39,647 bases of DNA, taken from Nymphaea colorata. Taxonomy: Eukaryota > Streptophyta > Magnoliopsida > Nymphaeales > Nymphaeaceae. Each line of letters starts with the position of its first letter. Position 1 is the first letter of the stretch. The DNA is taken from positions 1 to 39,647 of the forward strand of contig NW_022205051.1 in the NCBI RefSeq assembly GCF_008831285.2, written 5' to 3'. The position numbers were made by a program, and so were the translations under genes. Below the pieces are notes generated by a model. That model made no database searches, was not told the DNA's origin, and saw nothing but the letters and a program-made list of their open reading frames with translations. Shown in pieces: positions 17,743 to 29,244 of the stretch.

Positions 17743-18138
17743 CGATAAATTTTTTTTAGGCATCAGGGGTGGAGCCAAGGGAGGCTCGCACGGCCCTGGC
17801 CCCACCTCAATTTTTTTTAAAAAATTTATATGTAAATTTTAGTAAATTTCACTTGTCCTATATAAAAATTTTGAAAAATGATATTTTGACCTTAGTCAAA
17901 ATTTAGAAACATAAATTCGGCCCTTCTCATGAAATTTTTTTAGCTCTGTCCCTGTAACACATGGTAGTCCCTGCTCCAAAACCTGCCCAACACATTTCAC
18001 AAGTTAACCAGATAGTCCTCCTTAACCAGATAGTTCTAAACTTCTAAGTTACCAGGGCATTCCCTTGAAATCTGGAATTTGCCAGATATTTCCAGATTTT
18101 AGCGTTCAGGCACTGGAATTAGTTCATCTGGTCAGGCT
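17743..18138. other. Foreign DNA at the broken 5-prime end of AP-1
   Basis: Homology with AP-2 stops at 17,742. A T run, the MITE 17,764-17,954 and about 180 bases of unassigned sequence follow. The last part has locally repeated words (AACCAGATAGT twice, CCAGATATTTCCAGATTTTAG). Confidence 0.6.
17764..17954 (+). mobile_element. 191-bp MITE, same family as 4,416-4,606
   Basis: The ends are CAGGGGTGGAGCCA and (reverse complement) CAGGGACAGAGCTA. The length, 191 bp, is the same as that of 4,416-4,606. The flanks TTAGGCAT and TAACACAT agree at 5 of 8 positions, a weak 8-bp target duplication. The start (CAGGGG[CT]GGAGCCA...GGCCCTGGCCCC) is a common plant MITE terminus. It sits beside the point where AP-1 lost its signal-peptide region. 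Confidence 0.65.
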
Positions 18139-18375
18139 TCATGCGAATACACATGGATGCTCGTGTTGTTGGTGTTGGCATAACCTGAAGCCAATCGGGA
18201 GCACAACTTGAAGCGTAGAGCAGCCCTGCTCAGTGCTTCGAACTGGAGTGGATGAAGGATCATAGAGATGAGAGAGAGGCAAGTCTTGGTGAATGAGGTC
18301 TATCGAGAAGCCTGGAGTTTTGGTTAACATTGACAGTGTTAGTGAAGATGTTGGTAGGAAAGTTTGATAGTGGAA
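18139..18375 (-). pseudogene. Third aspartic protease, 5-prime fragment (AP-3)
   Basis: The minus strand reads LTLSMLTKTPGFSIDLIHQD then LPLSHLYDPSSTP, the propeptide start typical of CDR1-like proteases (GFSxDLIHRDSPLSPxYxP). After a one-base frameshift come SRAALRFKLCSRLASGYANT and NNTSI, aligning with AALRFMLRSRSIASWFANTT of AP-2. Nothing of the catalytic domain follows. It is in the same orientation as AP-1 and about 400 bases upstream of it. It is more diverged from AP-1 and AP-2 than they are from each other, so it is a separate older paralogue. Confidence 0.75.
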
Positions 18376-18448
18376 ATGTTCGTGGAAAGTCACCTATTGA
18401 TCCTAGGTTAGAGTTAGGAAAATGTTCGTGGAAAGTCACCTATTGATC
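18375..18448 (+). repeat. 46-bp tandem duplication
   Basis: AATGTTCGTGGAAAGTCACC with TATTGATC occurs at 18,375-18,402 and again, identically, at 18,421-18,448. It lies between the AP-3 fragment and the LINE. It could be a local slippage product or a remnant of the LINE insertion. Confidence 0.85.
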
Positions 18449-19719
18449 AACGATTCCAGTCAGTTCTATCAGTGCGATGATTTTGGGCATCGGTGGTAAA
18501 GAGCGCTGGTGTTGTGGACGAAAATGAGTGAGAGGTGGCATTTGGATTACCAGATCTTGCAGTGTGTGAAATTGAGGGGAAGCAAATGGTCAGATCTTTC
18601 AGATGGACTGTTATTGCAATTCTATTAGGCGGTAGCTCAAGATTTCGTCTGGATTGGGTGGAAGTTTTTCACAATTTGTATCAGGTGAAAACAATTTTCG
18701 CTCCTTTCAAAATGACTCTTTTTGATCAAGGCTTCCTCAAAGGAATATTTAGAGGAAGTTATGCAACCAAAAAAATGGCGTGTTCGCGATAGGTTTTTGG
18801 TCTCTAGCTAGTGGAAGTCAGGAATCCCGCTTCGACTTCAAGCTGTCACAAGAACCCCTCTAGGGATTCGTCTACCGAAGTTGCCTCTTTATATTTGGAA
18901 ATGCAAGGTGTTGGCTGGTGTCGTTAAGGTTCTGGGTAGTTTTTTTGTAGATGCTGATGGCTTCACTTATGGGTTTGATTTGTATACTTGATGGTGATAA
19001 AGTTTTTGAATAAATGGTGGAAGATGAAACAAAAATTTGTTTCTATACCTTATGTGGGGATTCATTACATCCCACAGGAGATCATCTCACTCGTATGAGG
19101 GAGGGAAAAGTGAATACTAAACCCTCAACTAGAAGGACTCAAGTCATTATTGCTAATAGAAGGTGGAATCTTGGCTCTAAGCAATGCAAGCTATCTAATA
19201 TTAAATGAAATCAATTTGTGCCTTTTGAAAAAGTTGTACTTCCTATTGAAGACAAATGATCTATGGGTCACGAGTCTCAAGGGATTATCTCATATGAAAT
19301 GGTGATGGAATCATCTTCATTGAAGGTTAACCATGGTAAAACTATTGCTGAGTCCTGCCATGAGACCAAGAAGAAAGCCACAAAAGTTGAGGAGGATTTT
19401 TTTCCTTGATTTGGCTGTTTGAGCTCCACTAGGACTGTACTAATGGACTGAAAACAAAAAGATAAAAGGTCTTCCTCTCCGATGAATATTAGTTTGAACA
19501 AAAAAGAGATCTCCATTCCAAAGAAGTTAACAATTTTAAGAAGAAGGGTTGTGGGACAACATTTTTTAAGGCTATATAAAGTTCTGGCCTGAAAGAAAGG
19601 AAGTTGGTGCAACCTGATCCTGGCATGGATATCCAAGGAGCACAGGATTTCCATAACAAAGAGAATGCTCTCCTGTAGGAAAAGCAGCCTAAGAGGAGTT
19701 GCCAATTGCCATAAAATGA

Positions 19720-20340
19720 AGTTTATAGTTGGAATGTTAGTGGCCTTGCCACTCTAACAACGTAGAAAGATTTTGGCAATTGGGTGATATCTCATCAACT
19801 TGGGATCATTTTCATGTTTCGATATCATGTTGAATGCAGACAACTTCAAATCCTTTTGCAATCACTTCCAGGAGTTTTTTTTTTAATCTAATATTGATAC
19901 GAATCTTAATGGGGCCATAATTGTGTAGAGTTAGAGACAGGCTGATTTTAGATTGACTAGTTGCAAATTTAATAAATTTTGGATGGATTGTTTGTTTATT
20001 CATAAAGCTTTCAATCTCAACTTTGATATAATAGGTGTGTATCTTCACCCTCACTTTAGAATTCGCAAAGACCAATTGGTTATGTCAAATATCATAATTG
20101 CCAATAAACAAATGTTAGTATTATAATGAAAGATTTTAATTCAGCTTATAAGGAGTCTGAAAAATGGCCCTGCCCCTGCTAGACAAGCTTGTTTAGCATT
20201 CAATGGATTCATTCAAGATGTTGGACTAAGAGAGATTGTGGACAGAAACAGAGCATTCACTTGAACCAATCTCTGCATCCCAACAGCACTGGTTCAAAGC
20301 AACTTAGATAGATTTTTGAGAAACTTGAAAATTGTGGGCA
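19720..20340 (+). pseudogene. LINE endonuclease remnant
   Basis: Recognisable in shifting frames are SWNVSGLA (normally WNVRGL), MKDFNSAYKESEKW (normally GDFN), LREIVDRNRAFTWTNLCIP (the W-TN motif before the catalytic His region) and SNLDRFL (the SxLDR motif). The GDFN Asp-Asn pair persists. Many stops and frameshifts show long decay. Confidence 0.75.
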
Positions 20341-20504
20341 GCTTTTGGTAGAACCAAGAAGTTCTTTAGACCACTCATCACTTCTCTTTTACATGTAAAT
20401 TAAATATCTTTAAAACCGCATGCAAGAGAAGACGAAGATTTAAATAGTTCCTTTATTGAGAGTGTCAACCTAGTTGGAAGGTCATTATTACAAGAGCATG
20501 GAGA

Positions 20505-20935
20505 GTGGAGTGTAGAGAATGCGCAGTTCTTAAACATTTCGCAAAACAGAATAGAGTACGACCATTTCTAAGTAATTGGAGTAAGTATAGAACCAAGAAA
20601 GTTGATACCAGAATTAATGTACTTCAAAAGGATCTTATTGAAATTTATAAGAGGAAAGACATTGACTCTCATAACTGGTCCACTTATGAAAATCATATTA
20701 GATGTTTTCTTGCGGACGCCCTTTGAGATGAAGAAATGTACTAGAAAAAGAAAGTAAGGGTATCATGGCTACAAAAAAGGGGATAATAACAGCAAATGTT
20801 TTCATGCTATGTTCAAGAAAGGTCCAAAAAAAGTAGACTCTTGCACATAAAGACAGATGATGGGGAGTTTTATGAGGAGGATCCAATTCTTTCAGCATGT
20901 ACTTCTCATTTTTAAAGATTTTTTACCCGCGACAA
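20505..20935 (+). pseudogene. LINE endonuclease-RT linker
   Basis: A 73-codon frame (20,505-20,726) with NVLQKDLIEIYKRKDIDSHN fits the helical linker of plant L1 elements. Next comes WLQKGDNNSKCFHAMFKK at about 20,773-20,830, a clear match to the conserved WLxxGDxNTKFFH motif before RT. Confidence 0.75.
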
Positions 20936-21053
20936 CTCAACAAGAATGATTATGGATCACCTTGCTGTTGGTCACTGCGTATTTATAAAAGAAAACTTAA
21001 CGTTGTTAAGTCCCATTTCTTATTCTTTTAAAAATACAGAGTAAACTTAGTTT

Positions 21054-21470
21054 ATGAAAAAGCATGCTACTTTCCTATGCAGTAGGATCTACTTGATCAA
21101 ATCAGTATTAGAAGCACTTCGTATTTACTGGATGTTGGTGTTCAAGTGCCTGTTGGTGTCATTAAGAAAATGGAACAGATTATGTGCAGTTTTTTATAGG
21201 AACAGTCAGATGCGGGGGGGTAAGCCTCATTTAATTGCGTGGAATGACTTGGCTTTTCCTAAATAGGAAGGTGGGTTCGGCATTAGAAAACTTAAAGGGG
21301 TCAATGAAGCTAATTGGTTGTTTCTAAGATGTACATTAATTTTTCACCAGGGCATATGGGACTCATTATGCATGAAGAAATATTTGAGTAGGAAAAGTAC
21401 TTGGTATGTGGAAATGGTTCCCAATATTTCTTCTCTTGGGCGGGATCCAAATCTGTTACTTGAAATGTGA
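21054..21470 (+). pseudogene. LINE post-RT (thumb and connection) segment
   Basis: A 70-codon frame reads CSRIYLIKSVLEALRIYWML then GGKPHLIAWNDLAFPK, the typical plant L1 phrase GRxxLIKSVLxxIPxYxM...HLIAWxDLCxPK. After a stop, EGGFGIRKLKGVNEANWLFL and SLGRDPNLLLEM follow in the same frame. The RT palm motifs, including the YADD-type catalytic site, should lie between 20,935 and 21,054 but are absent. Confidence 0.8.
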
Positions 21471-22597
21471 TGAATGGAGAGCTTGATAAGTTCTACAGAG
21501 GATGTTTTACTCAAGCAGATTCCATTGGATCTGCTTGGGAAGCAGAACCTTTCCTTCGAAAGTCGGTTAAGTAAATGCTAATACAGCACCACATTAAGCT
21601 AAATCTATGGCGACATGTGCAATGCATTGGAGATTGCCTTCAACTTAGGCTCATGCAAAGTGCAGATTTTCTTTGTTCTAAAGAAAATCGTAAACCTGCA
21701 AAGCTCAGGAGCCAAGTTTGGAACCATGTAAAATTAAAGGAATGGTAGTTACAAGGCACAGTAGATTGTGGAACGCAAAAGCTTAACCTAGAGCTAACTA
21801 GTTTGTGTTTGTTTGTAGTTATTAACGTCAACCTGCTGATGCCAATGTAAGGTCTTCCATTGTTTCTGTGTTTAATTTGTGTGGAGGGCTTGTGAAGATC
21901 TATCTCACTTTCTTTTCTCATATACTAATGCTATGAACATTTAGCAATACATCTATTCATGGTTTGGAGATGATAAATTCCATACATCAGACTTTTTCTC
22001 TGTCTGGAGGTGGTGGAGGAAGAGGTTCTCATGTAAAGAATTCGGATGGTGTTGGCTTGCCTGCTTCAATATCAAAAATCACGTGGTGCATAAAGAGGTG
22101 GTTAAGCTGGCTAGGATTTCTAAGAGGGAAGTTTGACACTTATGTTGTGAGGTATTCTATAAACAAGAATGAGGACAATATGTAAAACAGGCGATAAATA
22201 TCTAGCTGCAAACCATAATTTTTAGTCATTTTTGGCATTGTGAGAGTAAAGATGAGTGGGGGCTGAAAGTGGTCACTACATGTGTTGCAAATGTTTATAA
22301 AGTGGCTGGTTTACTATGGTACAAAGGTTTCTCTTCTCAAACATGATCAGAACTATGGACTCTGTTCTTGTAGAGAGGATTCCTAAAGACTGTCATGTTA
22401 CTCTAATCACAAACTGTCATACTCTTAGTTCTCGTGTCAAGGAACTGAGAGAGTGACTCTGGTTCGTTGGTAGGCTCAATAGTGAGAAGGTATTCCGTGG
22501 TTAAAGATCACTTCTCTTTGGAGGCTATCTCCTTTGGAAACTCCTTTGTCGTTGACAAAGTCAAAAAAACAAAAACAAAAGAAAAGCCAACATTAAT

Positions 22598-23722
22598 GAT
22601 ACTGAAGGTCACTGATTCATGTTGGACAAATCTTGAAAAGTGCTGACCCTGACCATGGAAAGTTTGCTGAGTGAGGAAGAGAGTGTTGAGGCTAAGTTAG
22701 AGGCCAGTTCTTAATTGTGTTTTTTTTGTTGATTTTTTTTATTAATATTATTTTTCATCATTAACGAAAGGAGAAACCCAGCCCGATTGCATCAGAACGG
22801 TTCCTCGTCAAGGAAAGTGTAGCATTTCGGGCCCCCATTGAAGGGAGAAGGTATACATCATAGGGTTGGGGCCCCCATGCATTTTTGTGGTCTATGTTAT
22901 TTTAGCAATACAGACAAAAGTGGTAAGAACAATATTTTTTTGAATATTACCGTTTTCAAGAACGAAGAGCCTCAATGGATAGTTGAAGGAAGAAGGTTGA
23001 CAAGTTAACATACTCCTTAGGAAAATAAGGTTCCTAGTGATAAATATAATTATAAATACAGATAAATATATACTAAATAAACATATATATATATAATCAT
23101 TTTAATCTTCTGGATGTTGGACGACTAATAGATTTAAAATATGTCACTGATACTGAAGGTCACTGATTCATGTCAGTCAAATCCTGAAAAGTGCTGACCT
23201 TGACCATGGAAAGTTTGCTGAGTGAACAAGAGAGTGTTGAGGCTTAGTTAGAGGCCAGTTCTTAATTGTGTTTTTTTTTGTTGATTTTTTTTTTCTTTAT
23301 ATTACTTTTGATCATTAATGGAAGGAGAAACCCAGCCCGATTGCATCAGAACGGTTCCTCGTCAAGGAATGTGCAGCATTTCGGGCGCCCATTGAAGGGA
23401 CAAGGTACAGGGTTGGGGCTCCCATGCACTTTTGTGGTGTACGTTATTTTTAGCAATATAGACAAAAATGGTAAGAACAACATTTTTTTGAATATTACCG
23501 TTTTCAAGAACGAAGAACCTCAATGAAGAGTTGAAGGAAGAAGGTTGACAAGTTAACATACTCCTTAGGAAAATTAGGTTCCTAGTGATAAATATAATTA
23601 TAAATACAGATAAATATATAGTAAGTAAACAAATATATATATAACAAATATATATATATATATATATAATCATTTTAATCTTTTGGATGTTGGACGACTA
23701 ATAGATTTAAAATAAGTCACTG
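22598..23722 (+). repeat. 551-bp tandem duplication
   Basis: Unit 1 starts GATACTGAAGGTCACTGATT at 22,598. Unit 2 starts with the same words at 23,149 and ends with the GTCACTGATA boundary at about 23,722. The units match over their length (AAGTGCTGACC..., GGAGAAACCCAGCCCGATTG, GCATCAGAACGGTTCCTCGT, TTGGATGTTGGACGACTAAT), with differences mainly in T runs and an AT tract. The content is not recognised. The CCCAGCCCGATTGCATCAGA phrase may derive from a retroelement. Confidence 0.92.
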
Positions 23723-24420
23723 ATAAACCCATAAACCATTAAAAAAAGTGCCATAAATAGGCACTATTTGATACATTGTTTCTAATACAGCTGCATGCTT
23801 TAGCGACCGATCTTGATTTTTAGTAATAAGACAAGATCTAAGAAATGACAAATTTGAATATGTGTGTGTGTGTGGATTCAAATTTGACGGATGCTAGATA
23901 TTGTCATATAGCTCAAAATAAAACATTATTTGCTAAAATATAGACACTGCAGGGGTATTAGCAAGGGTTTATGGTTTGTGGTAGTGTGTTTTTATAATAA
24001 TTTATCATGATTTAAACAACCGTTTGTGGTGCTTTCAACCATAGATTTTTAACTTTTTAATTACCTAACAATACTGGGCATTCAACATGCTATAATTCTC
24101 CCATATAAAAGTACTAGTAATATCTTAAGTAGTTTTAATTTTTATAGGTGAAGACTAAGTAGCACCACTGTATGGTGTCTAATGACATTTTAATTAGATT
24201 ACCATAAACTCATGCACAAAATGACTTTTATCATATCTAATGGGTGCAAAAGATTCCATGTTCGGTTTTAAGCTAGGCCTCTTTCAAATGCATCACCCAA
24301 AAATATTAATTAGCTGACAAGCAAGTTCTCAATGATGGCAAACCTCTCACACACACAAGATCAGTGGGAACTCCATAGCAAAACTCCTGTATATATTTTG
24401 CCAAAACACTATGACTGACT
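23723..24420. other. AT-rich stretch, nothing recognised
   Basis: Contains a short (GT)n run at about 23,861-23,873 and a (CA)n run near 24,350. No frame, RNA or mobile-element end was identified. Confidence 0.5.
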
Positions 24421-24903
24421 CTAAGGGTAAGCGCTGGGCCAGGCACCAGATGGACAATTGGGACCATTTGACCTACTGGCCAGATAAGAAAACTCGCTGG
24501 GATAGCTGGCCTGGGTCAGGTATTGGGGGCTCGACTTGGCCCAAATACATACCTTTATATTTTTTTTTCCACATTCTTTGGCATGATGCCAGCAGTCGAC
24601 TCACATACAAACTCTTGACATATTCCCAATGGTTACCAGAAAATTAGAAAATGAAAAGTGAAGAGTTTCAAATTAGGATAGATATCGGGTTGAGTACAAG
24701 ATAAACATGAAGTTGATGGTCAGGCCCTGGCCCAATAACTAAAGAGAACAGGCTTGGACTGCCAATAAAGGCTTTGGGTCAGCCCAAGCACGGCTTTGTC
24801 AAGCCTGGGTCCAGCCTACTGCTTTTCCAGATCCTGTTCACCCACATTCATTTAGGTCAGAGCCAGCTTGCTCGGACCTAACCCAACCCTTTGACATCCC
24901 CAG
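24421..24903 (+). mobile_element. Probable hAT-type MITE with GGGCC-rich interior
   Basis: The left end, CTAAGGGTAAGCGCTGGGCC, and the right end (reverse complement), CTGGGGATGTCAAAGGGTTG, resemble the widespread plant terminus CTAGGGGTGTCAA followed by GGGC[CT]GGG. The interior repeats GGCCTGGG and CAAGCCTGGGT words. A clean 8-bp target duplication is not visible, so the limits are approximate. Confidence 0.55.
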
Positions 24904-25196
24904 GCTGGGTTAAACTGCAGATGCCCTCTTTGACCAACTCCAATGATGTCATTGATCGATTCCTCAACAATGCCAAACTGCAGATGCTGGACTGTAGACG
25001 GTCCGTGTGGGCCCGCAGTTTGAGATTGAGATCAAGCTGGGAACTACTTTGTCAATATTGTGGAAATTTCTTTGAATGAAAAGTAAAATCAAGTGGAAAC
25101 TGAGAGAAACCCGTAAGCACATCTGCGTCTTTTAAAATGGGTGATTGGCGATGAACTGGCTAATTCATGCTTCATTCTGAATCACTTGAATAAAGA
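24904..25196. other. Short unassigned stretch
   Basis: AAACTGCAGATGC occurs twice (24,912 and 24,976). A 62-codon plus-strand frame (24,891-25,079) has no recognisable content. Confidence 0.4.
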
Positions 25197-25400
25197 TTGG
25201 CTGATTGCCTCAAGGCACATTGGGCAACTGGGCTGCTTGGCAGTTCATATCCAAGGAATTCAAGGTTTGAATCTTGTGGCCGCTGTCACATTCTAGTGTG
25301 TTATTTCTCTTGTCTGCAAAGCATGGCAAGAACAACATTCGAGTTGAACGATGTACAGTACGTCCACCTTGGTGGTTTTTTGAAGAAGAGAGTTTCTTAT
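25197..25400 (+). mobile_element. Weak SINE candidate
   Basis: GGTTTGAATCT at about 25,265 fits the tRNA-type B box GGTTYGANYCY, and the preceding TTGGGCAACTGGGC is a poor A-box candidate about 40 bases upstream. No tRNA fold, polyA/T tail or target duplication could be shown. Confidence 0.25.
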
Positions 25401-26228
25401 AAGTAAACATAAATAAATAAATAACTATTAGCCGATTTGTATAACACTTTGGATCAACCCAAGCCAAGCCCCTACAATTCAAATCGGCTGATTCCAACCA
25501 ACGTTTACAAGAGAAAAACAGAATGTGAGAGTATGAAGAATTAAAGTACTACTAAGGCGGATTGATAAGTATCACAATAGGCACACAGACCTCATGTCGG
25601 CTAACAACGCCAGATGCAATGGTTTAGGCTACCTGTCAAAGAAAGAAAAAAGTGACCCATGGATGCAATGGAAATCTGACACAAGAATATTCCATGCATG
25701 TCTTTCTCTCTAATAGCCCACATTGTCCGTTAATCTTTTCACCATCCTTAAGAGCTGTTTTAAAATAAAAAAACAAATCAGGCTAAATCAGAAAGTGAGA
25801 CACAGAGAGGGAGAGAGAGAGAGAAAGGGTGGTGACAGTTGCTCATGAAGAGGCAGTGAGTGGAGAGCGTTCAGCTGACTTTGGGTAGATTGAGTTGAGT
25901 GCCCGGTTAAGGGTACCCAATGTACATACCCCAAGAGTAAGGGGACATTTTAATAATTTTTAAAAGGTATGTACCTTTTAGTTTTTTTTTTTTTTGACTT
26001 CCACTTTTGTCTTCCCAATTTTTTTTTCGGTGTGAATTTTGACTATTATCATCATAACCAGCGCACAAAATTTTTTGCATTAGTATGACACATATATTAC
26101 CAAGTTTAGAGTTCAGCTGGACATGGGACAACACGAACATATTTGTATTAATGTAACAGCCATAATGAAAGGAGAGTATTTGGTCCAAGAAAAGGAATTA
26201 TAGAAAAGACATATCTTCAAAGAAGAGG

Positions 26229-26264
<36 letters not shown>

Positions 26265-26265
26265 G
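26229..26265 (+). repeat. (AT)n microsatellite
   Basis: The counterpart of 430-470 and 6,321-6,394. After it the phrase AAACTTTTTAAAAGAG with GGTTATGAAAATGTCAT occurs twice (26,269-26,302 and 26,336-26,380), a local duplication not seen in copy 1. Confidence 0.8.
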
Positions 26266-26474
26266 AAGGAAACTTTTTAAAAGAGGTTATGAAAATGTCA
26301 TGGGATATCGCTTGTTCTCTGAATATATTAAAAAGAAACTTTTTAAAAGAGTAGAAAAAAGGTTATGAAAATGTCATAAAAGTCTAAAATAAACATTTCT
26401 TTATTAAAAAAATTGAACATATAAAAAACCCCATCTTTTTTCCACTGCATACTTGTGCGTTCGGATGCACACGC

Positions 26475-26713
26475 AACTCAATCTCATATCGGGGCTTTGG
26501 GTCTGCAGGCGGTGGAGAGGAGAAACTGCACTTTGGCCACCATCATTGTCATGGGATATCGCTTGTTGATTCCTCAATTGATGCGATGCTGTGGATGAGA
26601 TATCACTTTAAAAAATCTGGAAATGGATCACGAATTGATGGACTAGCATTTGCTTATCCATCTATAGGAACAAGTTTTCTCAGACATCTTGGACTTAATT
26701 TCTTGCTTAAGTA
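26475..26713 (+). other. Frame-preserved exon-like segment, copy iii (unrecognised)
   Basis: This is the longest version. The frame reads through FGHHHCHGISLVDS, then AMLWMRYHFKKSGNGSRIDG, and closes after GLNFLLK. Relative to copy i, a one-base difference near ATTTGCT[T]ATCC lets the frame continue. The function is unknown and coding status is doubtful. Confidence 0.3.
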
Positions 26714-27099
26714 GGCTTCTGATATACTTTTGATGACGTATGTGGAGGGCAACATATCTATATGATTGAATATATTGCATTCCTAAGGTCTGATTTGTAT
26801 AGGTTAAAAGTGAAAACTTGAAGGACTGCACCTTCTTAGGCACGAAGTAACATAAAGCACCCATCTAAATAGATCTGTTTTCTCTTCTTCATGGTACGTA
26901 GTTATTATGTGTCCTGTTTTGTCACCTTTTGGTTTTCAATCTTTTTCATTGGAGGAAAGAGATCCAGGGAAATTGTGTATAGTCATTCACGCTCGGTTAG
27001 ACTTCTGCTAAGCATCCCTCATTTTGTCTACCTATTTAGGGGTTGTTCTTATTATGAAAACTGTATGAGTGTCCCTGCTGCCAAATGACTCCTTAATAG

Positions 27100-27241
27100 T
27101 AGTGGAGCCGCATTGCAAATTTTGTAAGTAATTTCCCATACCAGTCATTGATACTTTTTTTTTTTAATTTTTTTTTATATACCTTAAAGTTGAAAGTTAA
27201 ACTAATACTACCCCACAGTCAGAAATTTGGCTTTGCCACTA
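27100..27241 (+). mobile_element. Short TIR element (MITE), block A copy 2
   Basis: This is the duplicate of the element at 1,197-1,331, with better termini: left TAGTGGAGCC, right (reverse complement) TAGTGGCAAAGCCA. It has a double T tract in the middle. It belongs with 4,416-4,606 and 17,764-17,954 by terminal motif (core [CT]AGTGGCRRAGCYA) and by the AAACTAA...CAGAAATT end region. It encodes nothing. Confidence 0.55.
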
Positions 27242-28461
27242 CCCCTTTAGGGTTCTATTTTTCTTCAGCTTGATCTCTAGCTGAAAACCATTTTGGTGAT
27301 TTTTGGACTCTGCTTAGTTTGAAGGCATGAAGCATAGACTCCCCATCCAACATGCACCAAACTCCACAAGTTAGTGATGTACTCCATATTTTGGTGATTG
27401 ATTATAACCTTGCTTAGCTTACCTTGCAATCAAGTTGAGGAGTTACCATACTCTAAGTTTAAAATATATAGTTTTCCAGTACCTCACTAAAATTCTTGTA
27501 TAATAATGTAATTCCGCTGCATTAACTTCTGGCAGCCACTGCTTGTGAAATCAAATTGGTTTTTGCGTTCGGAAACTGTCAAGGGAGCCCCTCGTTCTAT
27601 TCATGAGATATCAAATAGGTAATTAAATATAAAAATGACAGTAATTAATCCACTTTCTATGTCATAATTTATAGACACCAAGATTGGAACATTTTGTCTG
27701 GGGACAAACGGTGGCTGGTGACATTAGCTAGTGATGTAACAAGTTCTTGCGTCATTTACTGGGGATTGCATGCAACTTTTTATGTTTTCTGCACCCTTCT
27801 CCACAATCCAAGCAATTTTAAGTAACAGCGTTTGAATATTCTTGTGTTCAAGAATTCCAATCACCATTTGATAAAAAAGAGAGACATCTTAACATATTCC
27901 TTAGGTAACCACAATAAGCGGTGAACATGCAGTAAGAAGGGAAGTATTGAAGCGAAGTGTGGGTTGCTGTGCACCATTGCCCCACATCAGTATTGTTGCG
28001 ACGATGCTGGACCTAGTTGCTGTCACATCATAGTCCCCACATCCGACCCTCCTGCATTAATTGTTTATAACCTGGATTATGTACATGGAGAGTTAGGATA
28101 AACCCTCATGCAGTAAATGTTTATAACCTGGTATTTGTATTTTAGAAGGAGTGTTAAAAGTGTTGCATAGGTAGTACAAATTGCAATTTATGGCCGATTT
28201 GTTATTTAAAATGGGTGATTAACAATGGATTGGCGTGATCATTTCTGAATATTCAAGTGATTCAAAGATGATCCTCCACGGCTGGATGGTTATTTGTTTG
28301 TTTGGTGTTGATAAAAAACATCGCGAAAGATGCATTTGCAATGATCAATTGATTGGCCATGGTTTTCAATTATGGAATCCAACTTTTATGGCAGTTTTTA
28401 ACAATACAAAATAACCATCCGAGCACAGAAATAGCTGCCTAATTTCAACACACACACAGAG

Positions 28462-28463
<2 letters not shown>

Positions 28464-28534
<71 letters not shown>
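28464..28534 (+). repeat. (AT)n microsatellite, block A copy 2
   Basis: The counterpart of 2,647-2,700, expanded to about 70 bases. Short tyrosine/isoleucine frames overlapping it are products of the repeat. Confidence 0.9.
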
Positions 28535-28537
<3 letters not shown>

Positions 28538-29244
28538 CCACTAGCATTGCTTTGTTTGATGCTTCTAGTATGTTTTCTATCTGGGAAGATTTCTATCCCA
28601 ACAAATAACAAACATTATCTAAGTCTACAAATGACCTTGCTCAATTATATGTGTAAACTAGTCATGATTCATTATTTATTTTCTGACAATGAAATAAGAA
28701 CATTTTATTTAGGATTTACCATCATAGAGGCTGATTCTGTTGAATTTCAATGAACCTGCAATTGTGGGACACCTGACACAGAATTGGCTGTAGGGATGAA
28801 ATACCCCTCTTGTTGAGCGGTAGGATGAAATACCCCTCTTGCTCACCCGGCACAAGGGAAGTTCTCTATAGAGTGTACTTATTTTTTGAATTGGTTCAGT
28901 CTTAACACAAAAAATATGGTCGATTGAATGCTAGTTGGGTCTGGCTCATGGCAAACATTGGCCAAAGAAACACTGGATTTATGAGTCATTTGACCCAAAT
29001 CATGAAAATGTTTAATTGATAACATATTTTTTCTGGTCTTATTAAGAAAGAAAATGATGGCTAATAATTACCAGACCCTTCAAGATTTTATCATCTAGCT
29101 AGCCCTAGTCCAGCTTCATCCACATTTTCTTGTCATTTTGTGCCTTCCCAGCGTGCAAATCAAAATAAAGTTCTTAATTAAATGTTAGAATTAATCATCA
29201 TTAAAAATAATTTCTATTTGAACTACAACTTGAAAACAACTTGG

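Larger units (their letters stand above)
18470..22597 (+). mobile_element. L1-type LINE relic, plus strand
   Basis: Domains are in normal order but full of stops: an N-terminal DUF4283-like frame (18,535-18,792, ending GFLKGIFRGSY), a possible Cys/His segment at about 19,014-19,100, an endonuclease remnant (19,720-20,340), the endonuclease-RT linker (20,505-20,935), the post-RT region (21,054-21,470) and degraded C-terminal sequence. The RT core is missing. No polyA tail or target duplication was found. The limits are approximate. Confidence 0.8.

Noticed and set aside
18375-18448. 46-bp direct repeat as LINE target-site duplication
   Set aside because: Both units lie on the same side of the LINE, 46 bases apart, so they do not flank it.
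21640-21921. 93-codon minus-strand frame inside the LINE
   Set aside because: It is opposite to the LINE coding direction, with no recognisable content.
24411-24647. 78-codon frame in the GGGCC-rich segment
   Set aside because: It lies inside a probable MITE and is Trp/Arg-rich because of its base composition.
25197-25400. A functional tRNA gene at the B-box-like sequence
   Set aside because: No acceptor stem or cloverleaf could be paired. Kept only as a weak SINE candidate.
26269-26380. CRISPR-like or satellite array from the repeated AAACTTTTTAAAAGAG phrase
   Set aside because: There are only two copies with unequal spacing, and the genome is a plant's. It is a local duplication.
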